Shown here: one piece after another, positions 23,728-35,914 of the stretch
Layout of the letters: every line of letters begins with the position of its first letter
Position numbering within the stretch: position 1 is the stretch's first letter
Source of the DNA: Psoroptes ovis
Taxonomy: Eukaryota; Arthropoda; Arachnida; Sarcoptiformes; Psoroptidae
DNA length: 64,000 nucleotides
NCBI GenBank assembly: GCA_002943765.1
Contig: PQWQ01000001.1
Coordinates: 4,995,501-5,059,500, forward strand
Direction: 5' to 3'
Translations under genes and position numbers: made by a program
The notes under the pieces: generated by a model
Database searches by the model: none
Seen by the model: only the letters and a program-made list of their open reading frames with translations
Told to the model about the DNA's origin: nothing

Positions 23728-24579
23728 TCAGCGAAAAATTAAACAATTCATTCATTTGCTAATTATTATTTCCAATTTTTTTTTGTACAGAATCTTCATA
23801 AATCACAATGAACTTATTATGCGTGCAAAGCGAAAAAAAAAATTCATCAACTGCCAAACAACTGATCAAAACATTGATCATTCTCAATTCAAAGATGACC
23901 ATTTCATTCTTTTTTTTCTTATTATTTAATTATCTTATTATTACAAATTATGATGCAAAAATTCAAAACACTTGTGCTCAATTTCAAAACCTAAACAATT
24001 TTTTTCCATTTTTTTTCGGTCAAACAACAAATGAATCTAAATATAATAATTCATAATTTAAAGGAAAATATTTTATAATAAAATTATCTCATTCTTCTTT
24101 TTTGCAATTAATACATTTCAAATAAAGTTTTTTTTCGATTTCACCTTTTCCATCGAGATTTATCTTGAAATTCAAAAAAGACCGCGCTTCAAAAAATTTG
24201 AATTTGAAGATATAGCGCCATCTGTCGTTTGGTTTTTTTACTGAAAATTCCCTTTAATTTTTGTTTTTATTTACACAAAATAAATCAGCTGTTTTTTCAT
24301 GAAATTTTTTAATAATGAATGAGTTCATTAGTAATCATCTTGAATTATTCTGAATTATTATTCGGATGGCAAGAATAATATTTACACGATCATTATTATT
24401 ATTATTATCTCATAAACATGATGAATTATGATATTGATTTAGAATATGAAGATATTATATCATCTTTAGAGTAATTATCATCTGAAACAAATGTTATTTT
24501 CAAGCCAAAAGAAACTTCAATTGGAAACTAAAGAAATTTGTAGACATTTTTATTTATTAATTGAAATTAACTGAAAAAA
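23728..24579. other. Spacer between the GATA and NAD+ carrier genes
   Basis: Contains a possible small 3' exon of the GATA gene (from 23791) and a CTCF-like site at 24214-24226. No other gene is seen. Confidence 0.45.
24214..24226 (-). promoter_or_regulatory. Candidate CTCF-type site
   Basis: The minus strand reads GACAGATGGCGCT, which matches the AGATGGCGC form known for insect CTCF. It lies about 350 bp upstream of the SLC25A51-like gene, between two transcription units. Motif resemblance only. Confidence 0.35.
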
Positions 24580-25632
24580 ATGTATAATATAAACAATAAA
24601 AATAATTGCCATAATGAAGAAGCTGAAAAAAATGTAGCTAATATAACAATAAGCAGTGACTGTAGTGATATGAAACGAATCGATAATCATCATTATTATT
24701 CATCCATGTATTGTAGTTATCAACTATCTGATTATTTATGTGGTTTCGGTGCAGCAATCGTCAATGTTTATGCAACATTTCCGATAAATAAATTAATATT
24801 TCGTCAAATGTTACATGGACAATCTGTGCGTAAAGCAACAGCAACATTACGTTCAGAAGGTATTGGCCGCCTTTATCGTGGTATTGCACCGCCATTAATA
24901 CAACGTTCGGTTACATTATCAATAATGTTCGGCACATTCGGTACCTATCATTCGTTACTAGATCATTATGCTGATCATATTCTTGCTCCGTATGCACGTT
25001 TTTGTTTGTCGGCATTTTTAGCCGGTTCTACTGAAGCTATCATGTGTCCATTAGAACGTGTACAAATGCTCTTACAAGTGAGATTAAATTATTTTGTCAT
25101 GATTGTCAAATTTATAATGATTCTTTTTCTATCTAATCAGGATGATCGTTTACATCATCATTATGCAAACACAATAGATGCCTTTAAAAAATTACGACAA
25201 CATCACATCAAAGAATATTATCGTGGTTTCACTGCCATTTTACTACGAAATGGTCCATCAAATATATTATTTTTCACGTTTCGAAATGAAATAAAAAAAT
25301 ATCTTCCTCAAAATCAAAATAAAACATATATGACAGAATTGATTAGAGATTTCATATCTGGTTCAATAGTCGGTGCATTCATATCGACATTATTCTATCC
25401 GTTGAATGTTGTCCGAACTCGTATGCAAACTCAATCACCTGGTTCAAAACATTTGAACATTATTGAAGCGGCCATTGATATTTATAATGAACGTGATCGT
25501 AATCTACGGCGATTATTTCGCGGTGTACACATCAATTATAGCCGTTCATTTTTATCATGGGGTATTGTGAATGCTTGTTATGAATTATTCCATAAATTAT
25601 TTTTTCCTGATGAACAAATCGATAATAGATGA
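24580..25632 (+). CDS. SLC25A51: SLC25A51-type mitochondrial NAD+ carrier
   Basis: Mitochondrial inner-membrane carrier of the SLC25 family. The best match is SLC25A51/52, which import NAD+ into the matrix. Recognisable segments are YLCGFGAAIVNVYATFPINK, RLYRGIAPPLIQRS, AGSTEAIMCPLERVQMLLQ, EYYRGFTAILLRNGPSNILF, FYPLNVVRTRMQTQ and LFRGVHINYSRSFLSWGIVN, covering the three carrier repeats. An in-frame 63-nt stretch (25078-25140) starts GTGAG and ends TCAG. Removing it restores the family continuity VQMLLQ-DDRLHHH and leaves 329 aa. A short disordered N-terminus (about 45 aa) precedes the first helix. The gene stands alone on the plus strand between the GATA factor and a long gene-poor region. 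Confidence 0.9.
   Translation: MYNINNKNNCHNEEAEKNVANITISSDCSDMKRIDNHHYYSSMYCSYQLSDYLCGFGAAIVNVYATFPINKLIFRQMLHGQSVRKATATLRSEGIGRLYRGIAPPLIQRSVTLSIMFGTFGTYHSLLDHYADHILAPYARFCLSAFLAGSTEAIMCPLERVQMLLQVRLNYFVMIVKFIMILFLSNQDDRLHHHYANTIDAFKKLRQHHIKEYYRGFTAILLRNGPSNILFFTFRNEIKKYLPQNQNKTYMTELIRDFISGSIVGAFISTLFYPLNVVRTRMQTQSPGSKHLNIIEAAIDIYNERDRNLRRLFRGVHINYSRSFLSWGIVNACYELFHKLFFPDEQIDNR
25078..25140 (+). other. In-frame 63-nt intron in the NAD+ carrier gene
   Basis: GT...AG borders, length divisible by three and no stop codon, so the frame stays open with or without splicing. The encoded 21 residues are hydrophobic and absent from SLC25A51 family members. Confidence 0.75.
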
Positions 25633-26252
25633 TGAATGATTGATTGATTGGATTTGAAATGAACAATTCATCTGATTGACAACAATTATTTATTGAATTA
25701 AATGTAGAATTTCGGTCAACAATTTCAAATCAGAAAAAAAATTCAAATTCAAATAATTTAATAATTTTGAATCCGTCATTTTTGGATTTCATCAAAAAAT
25801 CATACTTTTCATCAATACTTCCGAAAGTAAAAACTAAAAATCATATTTCTCTAGTCTTATTGTTTGTTTGTTTGTTATTTGTTTTATTTTATATTTTCAT
25901 TTCATTTCATTTCATTTCATTGTATGTTTTTGTTTTTAATTTTATATTTGTTTTAAGAAAAAAAAAAATTAAATCATTAATTGAAAATAATAATAATAAT
26001 TAAAAATCAAATTCAAATTTCAAAGTTTCATTTGTTTCATTCGAAAAAAAAAAACAAAACATTTACAATCAAATATTATCAATAAATAAACCATCTTAGA
26101 TCATAATATATGATAAAATATCATATCTACAATCGAATATATATATATTTATGAACATATATGATTGATCAGTTAAGATTTTATATTTCATAGATTGATG
26201 GCATCAAGAATAGAAATTGATGGATGAAAAAAAAAAATGAAAATTGAAAATA

Positions 26253-26332
26253 TTATGTTGTCCGTAAAGATTTTGCCGGTTATATCGTAGAAAATAATTG
26301 GAAAATTGGCAAGAACTTTTCGGACAATCTAA
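26253..26332. mobile_element. Mariner-like mini-element, copy 1 (core type A)
   Basis: 80 bp. Ends TTATGTTGTCCG and CGGACAATCTAA form inverted repeats, and the core has GCCGGTTATATCGTAG. TA dinucleotides flank it. The same core is shared with copy 7. Confidence 0.75.
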
Positions 26333-27039
26333 TATTATTCATTTTTTTTTTGTTGCTTGCCATCATTCCAAGATAAAATCAACAATACAAACGATGATGA
26401 TGATGATAATGATCAAAAATTTTTTGAATTTATCATATTTTTTTGTATGACATATCACATAATGTTCGCTTAATGGTGATGGTGAAAAACGATCTTTCGA
26501 CCAACAACCTCAATGGAAAAATTTGTTTGGTGAGTATCTTTCATTTTTCGCCATTTCATACTGTTCAAATCATTATTATTTTCTGTCCAGAAATCGGATA
26601 TTTTCATAAACATGTTTTAATCCGATAAGGATTAAATTTTTTCATTTCATTTTGTTTGTTCTGTTTGTTTGAAACAAATTATCAAATAAATGATTTAGTT
26701 TGGATGTTTTAGTTTGCCTGTGTTCAATTTCAAATTTTTTTCTTTTTTTTGATAATTTCTTGTTTTGTCATCCATTCGTTTTGATTTCAATTTATTTCAA
26801 ATAAATGAAATTCAAGGAAAAAATAAATAAATTAATCAATTTTTTTCTAAGACCATTTCACATGTAGAAACATATATATATCATCAGCCAAAGAAAACAT
26901 TGTCAAACATTTCCTAGTTGTGTGTGTGTGTGTGTGTTTTTTTTCAACATTTTAAATACAACCAAATCGATGAATGTAATATGACCGATATGATTCGAGA
27001 AATTGAATTTTTTTTTTTTTTTTTTTTTTTTTGAAAGTA

Positions 27040-27121
27040 TTAGGCTGTCCGAAAAGTTCATTCCGATTAATCGAATAGAGTTGCTCATTAAAAATCGGCC
27101 ACAACTTTCTGGACAATCTAA
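27040..27121 (+). mobile_element. Mariner-like mini-element, copy 2 (core type B)
   Basis: 82 bp, from TTAGGCTGTCCGAAAAGTTC to GGACAATCTAA. The core contains TTAATCGAATAGAGTTGCTC. The strand given is the orientation of the asymmetric core. Confidence 0.8.
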
Positions 27122-28157
27122 TATTTTAATATCCACAATTTCAGCAAATGTTTGCTTAAACATTTGAAATTGTGATCAAAATTTTTCCATTAATCTAAAT
27201 GAATTGTGGTTAAAAAGATTTTTTTTTTTTTTGATTTCATCGATTTGAAATCGATTCAAAAAAAAAAAAAAAAAAACAAGTCAAGATATATCTTGATCAA
27301 TTATTTCAAGTTATTTGTTGATTTCCATGTTTTTCTTTTATGGGGAAAACTTCGAACAAAAAAAAACTCATTTTTTTCTTCCCAATGATCATCTGAAATT
27401 GATCAATGATCAACCGCAAGGTTTTGATCATCATTGGGAATGCAAAGATAATTTATCATAAAAAAGGTTTTATTTCATTTCAATAATTTCAAATCTTTGA
27501 TTCAAATATTATTAACCATAATCAACAGTAACGATTGGTTACTATTTATGGCATTTATTAGAAAAATGGCAGTCTTAAATTGCCCACAACAATCAAGATA
27601 TGCCATTTTTGAAATTTGAAATTTTTAAGAAAATTAATTTTTAAGAAATTTATTCAATTTTAAAAAATTCTGAGAAATTTTCCTTTTGAAATTCAACCCG
27701 TTATCGACTTGAAAATTCAATGATTTCAAAACAGTAAAATCATTGAATTGAAGATACGTGTCCATCGTGTTCACGCGTGTGTTCACCTACCTACCTATCA
27801 CTAACAAGCATTGAACATTGAATATATTATTAGCTCAATAAATATATTCACGAACATGAAATGAAAAATAAAAGGATTAAATTACAATAATTTTATCCAA
27901 TTAAAAACACAAAAACTAAAAAACAGATTGTAATCGAATTAGAAATTAAAAACAAAACTCAATTCAAAAATATACGAAAATAACCTAATCATGTTTACAT
28001 TTGTATCATCATTATCATTATTATCATTATTATCATTAAATTATCAATCATTCGTGAGCATCATCATCATCAAATGAATAGTTATAATCAACTTTTATTT
28101 CTCTTATTTATTTACTTTTCACTAAAACCTTTCACGATTGATATTGATGTTGACTGA

Positions 28158-28252
28158 TTAGGCTATCCGAAAAGTTGTGGCCGATTTATGATTTATGATT
28201 TATGAACAACACTATTCGTGATTAAGCGGAATGAACTTTTCGGACAGTCTAA
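28158..28252 (-). mobile_element. Mariner-like mini-element, copy 3 (type B, reverse)
   Basis: 95 bp, from TTAGGCTATCCGAAAAG to CTTTTCGGACAGTCTAA. It has a small internal ATTTATG tandem expansion. Confidence 0.8.
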
Positions 28253-28958
28253 TAATAATCAAAATAATAATGATAATGGCACGGTATCGTGGATAACGAG
28301 GTTTCGGTTTTTCAAACCGATATCTTGTCGTTATTTGTTGTTTTGTAACCAAGTTTTTTCCATTGAAAATGTGATAATCATCATCGGATTCACAGCATTC
28401 ATTCATTTACATCTATTTTTTCTTATATTTTCTCTTGAACAATACTCAAACATCCGAACATATATGATATCATCCATTATGGATGAATGAATGAAAAAAT
28501 GAAAAAAAAAATTTCAAATCGATAAACACAAAATGAAAGTATTCGAATTTAATTTAATTTCATTTCATTTTCCGATTACATTACCGAATGAATAGAAATA
28601 AATATATTCGGCCATAGATTCATTCAAACAAACAAAAATGTTTTGCCCATTGTAATCAAATATACACATTTTTCAAATCATCATCTTTGATGTTTTGAAA
28701 TGAAATATGGACCTGCTGTGTTTTTTGCTGTTTGTTTGACTATTTGTCTATTTGTTATTCAGTGTTCAATGTGTTGATAACAAAATAGTGATTTATCTTT
28801 GAAATAATAAAAAAAATTGAAAAGGTTTTCACCTTATCTTTCCGCTTGTATATTTCAATTTATTTATTTTCCATTTATTTTCTGTTATACATCATTTGTA
28901 TTCACAGTCGAAAATGACTTGATTGAAACAAATTGACTAAACAAAATTAGGCAAATAC

Positions 28959-29039
28959 TCAGGCTGTCCGAAAAGTTTATTCCGCTTAATCGAATAGAGT
29001 TGCTCATGAAAATCGGCCACAACTTTCCGGACAACCTAA
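28959..29039 (+). mobile_element. Mariner-like mini-element, copy 4 (type B)
   Basis: 81 bp. Ends AGGCTGTCCGAAAAGTT and AACTTTCCGGACAACCTAA, with core GCTTAATCGAATAGAGTTGC. Confidence 0.8.
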
Positions 29040-29392
29040 TAGATAGACATTTATATTGAATATAAATGAATATGCAAACAAAAAAATGCAGGGCTAAAGA
29101 ACAGATCTAAATTTAGCCATTAACATCTTTTGTTTTTACAAATTTCATTTGATTATTACTTTAATATTTCTAAGGTAATAAATCTTATTGTTTTCTTATC
29201 ATTATTTCATCAATATGAAAAAAAATGAATTCAAATGATTTATGAATAGCAACAAAAAAAAAAAAAAAATATTATTTATTAGATACATTTGTTGAAAAAA
29301 ACAAACAGCTTTGAATTGAATCATAAATTAACATTTGACCAATATTTAATTGTTCCGTAATTCAAATTCATTTAAATAATTCATTTAAATTA

Positions 29393-29487
29393 TTATGTTG
29401 TCCAGAAAGTTATGGCCGAATTTTCATCAAGCAACTCTATTCGATTAATCTATTGATTAAGCCGAATGAACTTTTCGGACAACCTAA
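29393..29487 (-). mobile_element. Mariner-like mini-element, copy 5 (type B, reverse)
   Basis: 95 bp. Ends TTATGTTGTCCAGAAAGTT and AACTTTTCGGACAACCTAA. The core TCTATTCGATTAA is followed by a short repeat of GATTAA. Confidence 0.8.
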
Positions 29488-30778
29488 TATTTTTTTTTTT
29501 AGCTTTGAATTTCATTGAATTATTTCATCAATTGCTCCAATATATTTTTGGGCGAAAAATGGGTAAATTTTCCTCGCGAAAAAAATTGAAACAATTTGAA
29601 AATAATACCTGATAGCTCACAGCCAGTATTCACAGATTGAAAACATTTGAAATCCATCGAATTTCCGAATCTGAAATTGAAAAAAATCCGAACAAAATTG
29701 AATTGAAATTGAATTTGAATTTGAAAAAAAAGCCGGAAAAATGAATCAACAATTGTTTGTTTGTCCATATTTATTTCATTTGAATCCTTTCATTCATTCA
29801 TTTATTTATTCATTTTTCTATGAATGATTTTATTTATTTATCAATGAAATACAAATGAATGAATGTGAATGAATGAATCAATGTTCATTGATTATTATTA
29901 CAATTGTTATTTACTAGGAGTGTCACACACACAAACACACACTCACATGTATGCATTCAATGATTGCATATACATTCTAAATGATAATAATAATCAATGA
30001 ATCAATTGATTTCAATTGATTCAGAAATTTTTTTTTTGAATTTGAAAAGAATGAATGAAATTCCTTATTTATTTGAAAACAATTGACCAGTGTGGAAAAC
30101 AATTGAAATAATTTTTTCTGATAATTTCACTTTGATAAGTTTTATATTTTGTTTGAATTCAATTCAAATCGAAAAAATTCAAATATGAATTTTGTTCTTT
30201 TTTTTTTGTTTCAAAGTAATATTTTTGAATTTTGTTCACATGTTTCAATTTGAATTTTCGAAGAAAAATCAATTCAAATTTTGAAACAATTATTTCTTCT
30301 CTCGAATTTTCAATTATATTTCAATTCGAATTACGATTAACATTTGTTAATTCATAGCATTGTTAATATGGGCATTATTATTAAATGTTCACCAATGTCC
30401 AAGGTTTTTCTTTTTTTACACAGGTTCTTCAACCATCAAATAATGGAGATGTGTTTTTGGCTGAAAATAAAAATTTTATTTTTGGCCAAAAAACATTCTC
30501 GATTAACTGGATGCAAGATGTGAGAATTTTGATAGAAACAAAAATTTAAAAATTTCCAAGAAATTTCAAAGAAAATTTGAATTTTGAATTCAAATGCAAA
30601 TTTTTCCTTAGTGTTTTCTCGCATATATTTTTTTTGAAAAACATTAAACATTAACATCATCATTTAATCAGTCAGGTATATAATGTATTTGTAAACTAGG
30701 CGTGTGTCGTGTATGTGTGTTGTGTTAAGGCATTTGTTTATTTGTTTGCATTTGTTTGTTGTTCATTTGTCGATGTAT

Positions 30779-30859
30779 TTAGGTTGTCCAAAAAGTTCAT
30801 TCGGCTTAATCGGATAGAGTTGTTCATGAAAATCAGCCAAAACTTTACGGACAACCTAA
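30779..30859 (+). mobile_element. Mariner-like mini-element, copy 6 (type B)
   Basis: 81 bp, from TTAGGTTGTCCAAAAAGTT to CTTTACGGACAACCTAA, with core GGCTTAATCGGATAGAGTTG. Confidence 0.8.
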
Positions 30860-31074
30860 TATTTACTTGTTTGTTTGTTGAATAATAAAAGAATAAATTA
30901 CAATTTATATTAAATTATCGTAGATTATTTATCATATTATATTATATCCCATAAACAAAACATTGAGATTAATGGCGATTATTCGTTTATTCGTTTATTC
31001 GTCTATAATTAGACCATTTTTTTTTCTTTAAAAATTTTTTAATTTTATTCAAAATTTTCACATAAAACAATACA

Positions 31075-31154
31075 TTAGGTTGTCCGGAAAGTTTTTGCCG
31101 GTTTTATCATAGAAAATTATTGGAAAATCGGCAAGAACTTTTCGGACAACCTAA
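31075..31154. mobile_element. Mariner-like mini-element, copy 7 (type A)
   Basis: 80 bp, from TTAGGTTGTCCGGAAAG to CTTTTCGGACAACCTAA. The core GCCGGTTTTATCATAG is shared with copy 1. Confidence 0.8.
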
Positions 31155-32022
31155 TATTTATGAATGGAAATTTTTCTGAAATTTCATAATTTCATAATCT
31201 CACTAATTTATTCAACCCTTTGCATTTTTTAAATATGTATCAAAATAGAAATTTTTTTTTCAAAAAAATTAAAAAATTTAAATCATAAGCCATTGCCTTA
31301 GAAATGGCTGAAATTTTTTCGGCTTTTGAATATTATGAAATATCTATGATGTATTACAGTGTAATACATCATGCGCACACATAGTTAAACACAGGTAAAC
31401 AGTGTTTCAGGTAAAATCATTTGAAATGATCGGAAATTATCGAAGAAATCCCGGAGAAAAAAGATGTGAAAATTATTGAAATTACCTTTCCGATCACAGT
31501 GAAACAAAATGTTCACAGGTTTTATTTTGGGAAAATTCAATTTCAAAGTAAAATAAATTCAATTTCATAGTGTAATATTCACAATTTCATAGTAATCAGT
31601 CATAGCATATTAATTGATTTAATGTCAAATTTATCCTTCCGTTTACACACACGTGTGTGTTTGCGTCTTATTACGTGTGTAAGCAAGTATGTGTGATTGT
31701 GTGTGTGTGTGTGTGTGTGCAATATTATTATAATCCTCATTATTATTACAAATAATTTATTATCACGAAAAATGTATAAATCCTCGGTGTGTGTGTGTGT
31801 ATGTAATACATATGTCATTTCATTTCATTTATTTCCCATAAAATTTTTTCTTTTTTATTTTATTTTACAATTTGAAATTTTAAAAATTTCATTGCTTTAT
31901 TCATAATTGTAATAATATGATAATAATAATAAAAATAATAAATATGAAATAATGGTTAATAATGGTGATAATAATAGCAATAATAACAATGATGATGATA
32001 TTATATTATTTATTAGTATGTT

Positions 32023-32095
32023 CGGAAAGTTTTGGCCAATTTTTTGATGAGCAACTCTATTCGATTAAGCGTGATGAACTTTTCGGACAACCTAA
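32023..32095 (-). mobile_element. Mariner-like mini-element, copy 8 (type B, reverse)
   Basis: 73 bp. The left end is eroded (TTAGTATGTTCGGAAAG); the right end is CTTTTCGGACAACCTAA. Confidence 0.75.
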
Positions 32096-33277
32096 TATCA
32101 AATTAAATGGGGGGAATAATATGGCGTGAGAAAAATAATTTAACATCTATTTAAAAATAAATTATTTCATTTCATCTCTGTTATTATTAATGTTATTTTC
32201 ATAATTTTATTTTTTTCCATTAATTTTATTTATTCCATAAATTATAAGCGAAAACATCTTGGAAATTATGGCCATTTTTTTTTCATTGGCTTTGTTTCTG
32301 TACATCTTCATATGTGTGTATATACGAAATGTTGCCTCACCTTACGTTGATGTTGTGTTAGATTTGAAATTATTCATTTGAATTTTTCAAAAATGAAAAA
32401 TTTATTTTTTTTTTAGAAAAAATGAAAAATGTTTTGTTGATGTGCGCTTTGTTGTCCATGTGCAAAATTGCTTTGAATGTTAATGGATGTGTGTCCACAC
32501 TTTTTAAACAAAATGTTTAGCTTTGTGAATTTTTAAATTTTTAAAAATTTTTCAAAAACAAAAATGAACACCAGCAGTGTTTAATGATTGAATGGTCCGC
32601 TGGTTGGTTTCCTTAATGTATTTTTGAAATGAATTTTTGGAAATTTCGATCAAATCTCGATGATTTGATCAAAATTTTAGGGAAATCAATGAAAATTCAT
32701 CGATTTCCCTCGGAATTCTGCTGAATTTCAATTCATTTTACTGAACCTTAATAACTTTGAATTCAGTCTACTTTCCAATACTTTCAAATTCCAATTATTT
32801 TTGGAGTTGATTCGTTGAATTTCATCGTTGAATTCGCTGCTGTTGAAATCAATGTTTGAAAAGTAAATTCAACTCACGTCAAAACACATTTATTTACTTG
32901 TAAATTATTTTATTTCTTGTTTGTTTATTCTACTATTATTGGCTTTCCTGTTTTATTTGTTTATTTTTTTCAAAAATTTTAAAATCAAATATCATTGTTC
33001 AAATAACGAGGAGAAATAATGTGAACAATTGTTGTAAACAACAAACAAATAGTTGAACATGAAAATTGTTTTAGCCACCGACCAACCGACTGCCACTATC
33101 GGTCAGAAAATTTTATTTTTTCAAAAAAAAAAAAAAAATCTTCAAACAAAGTATCTCTACAAATGAAAATAAATATTGAATACAATGCAATTGAATACGA
33201 TGAATACGATGCTTGCATTCAACAGGTAGTTGTCGCTTGTTCATTTTTTTTTGCTGTTATTTCAATTGTAAAAAATA

Positions 33278-33370
33278 TTAGAGCTGTCCAAAAAGTTCAT
33301 TCCGCTTATCCAATAGAGTTTTTTGATCAGTTGCTAATGAAAATCGGCCATAACTTTTCGGACAACGCAA
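33278..33370 (+). mobile_element. Mariner-like mini-element, copy 9 (type B)
   Basis: 93 bp. Ends TTAGAGCTGTCCAAAAAGTT and AACTTTTCGGACAACGCAA, with a short insertion (TTTTTGATCAG) in the core. Confidence 0.75.
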
Positions 33371-35834
33371 TACATACAAACAAACAAGCGCAGAGACACG
33401 AGAATCTCATTGATATTATCATTATTATCAGTCTTTTTTTTTCTTCACACAATGATAGTGGTGAATTAATACAACAATATAAAAAACACATAGAAAGCCA
33501 ACAAGTTTTGTTGCTTATTCACATTTATTATTTCGTCGTTTTCCATTCATTTTTCAAATGATGATAGTTCAAACATATGTGAATTTTCATTCATTCATTC
33601 ATTCACTATTTACGAATTGATTTTGTTTTGTGAAAACATCATGGTGTTGAATGTTGAATAGAATAGAAATACAACAGCAAGCAAGCAAATATTAAATACA
33701 AAAATCAAAATCAAGCTGAATATTTTTCACAATTTTTACAAAAAATCAAAAAAAAAGTGAAAATACTATGTGAACCTTCTCTCATTTTGTATATGTTTGT
33801 TTGTAATTTGTTTGTTAGTCTCTCTCTCTCTCTCTCCATTTGAGCTTGGTTATAATCATTGATTTCTATGCAATTTCTATGTGTAATTTTGTGCTTTGTT
33901 TTTGTGCATTTTTTGTTATTATTATTATTTACCTGTGAATGAAATTGAAAACAAAAACAATTTGTGAATTTTTATTTCTGTGAATTTTCAAATTCAAATT
34001 GGTGTTTTATTTGCCATTTGATCGACATTTGAAAAAACACAATTTAATTTTTCAACACTTTTACCGTTTTACAATTAAACTTTGATTTGAAAGAATTGAA
34101 TTCATTCAAAACAAAAATGAATGAATGAAATTCAAATTCAAAAACAAAAACAATGATTTCAAATGATCATGTTGACCAAAGTGTGTCTGTATGTGTGTGT
34201 GACTGTTGTGTGTTCCAAATAAATTAATTATTAGTGTTATTATTTCATTTAATTTTTTATTGTTTATTCAAACAAGGTAATTATAATGTAATTTTATATT
34301 TATATTTTGACCGAACAAATGATGATAATAAAACGAAAAAAAAAAAAAAACAGCCAAATGAACCATCTGTAACCATTTCAAAGACTATTGTTTTGTTGGT
34401 TGGTTTATTTTATTTTTGTTTTTGTTTTTGTTTTGTGTTTGTTTGTTATTCAAATATTGTTTGAAATTTGAAATATTTACTTTTGAATTTGTTTATTTTT
34501 CTGAATGAATGAAATGTAATCAAACAAATTTGTTTTTTTCTTGAGTCCATTTGATTTGTGTGGTGAAATTTCGCCTGAAATTTATTTTCACAAAATTCCA
34601 GCCATTATTTTTTCAAATAAATAATTCAAATTCATTCATAAATCGACTAATGATGATGATCAAAAGTGGTCAAAGTAATCACAAAACAAACACTTGTCAA
34701 TCATCGAATATCATAACAAATAAATTGATGTATTGTTTGGTATGGCTCAAATATGAATCAAATCGATATTTTGTCCGATGCTTTGGCCACTTTGTTTCGA
34801 TGTCATTATCATCATAACAATAATAATGGAAATAATCATAAACAACAATGATATGATTGTCACCCATTTGTCATTATTATTGTTGTTCATTTATTATTTG
34901 TTATGTTCAATTTCTTTCAAACAAAAAAAAAAATTTGCTTCTTAAATCAATCATTCAATCAATCAATCCATGCTTTAATGTCAATCATTATCACCACAAA
35001 ATAATGACAATAATCAATGATTACAATCGAAGACAATTCGAATCGAATCGAAATGAATCGTGATTGAATTTGAAATTGATCCATCTCTTGCATTTAATTT
35101 CTTTTGCCTCAATCAAAATTGATTGAACGAGTGAATGAATGCGATCCATTATTTCTTCTCAAAAAAATCCAATCAAATTTAATTTTTGCGATATCGCTTT
35201 ATATCCAAAATGAATGAATGAACTTTACAAAGAGAGATACTTTCACCTAATCTTAAATTTGAATTTTCAAATGAAATACGAAGAAAATATGAGATTAAAA
35301 ATTTGATCATAATCAATCATTGATTCAGAAAAAACAAAAACAAAAAATTTCGATCGAAAATAATTATCTTTAATCTGTGTTGATTAAATTAGTTTTGTTG
35401 TTGATGAATGATGAATGAATGATGAATGATCATTTTATTTTGCTGATCATTCTTACTGCTATTGTTTCTATTCGTTTATCAATTTTTTATCATAAGCAAA
35501 GATATAAAATCTTCAGAGATCGATTGATCATCAATCCATTGATCAATCAAATGAAATCGTGATTTTTTAATCTCACCAAATATTTTGTTCTCTCTTCAAT
35601 TCATTCCAAATCATTCATTTATTTCTCTATTTCAAATATCAATGAACGATTCAATTGATTTCAATTTGAAACGGAACCAAAATTTCGTTTCATTTTTTTA
35701 ATATTTTTCTTGGATTTTTTTTCTTCACATTAAATTGACTCTTAATCCTTCATTGATGAACGATAATTTTTCAACAAATAACCAATGATGAAGAAAATAA
35801 AATTTCAATGATTGATTCAATTCAATTAAATTAT

Positions 35835-35914
35835 GAAGGTTGTCCGAAAAGTTTTGGTCGATTTTCATGAACAACTCTATTCGATTAAGCCGAATGAACT
35901 TTTCGGACAACCTA
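35835..35914 (-). mobile_element. Mariner-like mini-element, copy 10 (type B, reverse)
   Basis: 80 bp. Ends GAAGGTTGTCCGAAAAGTT and AACTTTTCGGACAACCTA, with a nearly perfect palindrome. Confidence 0.8.

Noticed and set aside
31600..31906. Short ORFs over GT/CA repeats encoding Thr-His or Val-Cys runs
   Set aside because: They are translations of microsatellites with no start context, splice sites or domain.
33163..33561. 132-codon ORF in the gene-poor region
   Set aside because: It runs straight through a mariner-like mini-element (33278-33370) and has no recognisable domain, so it is a chance frame.
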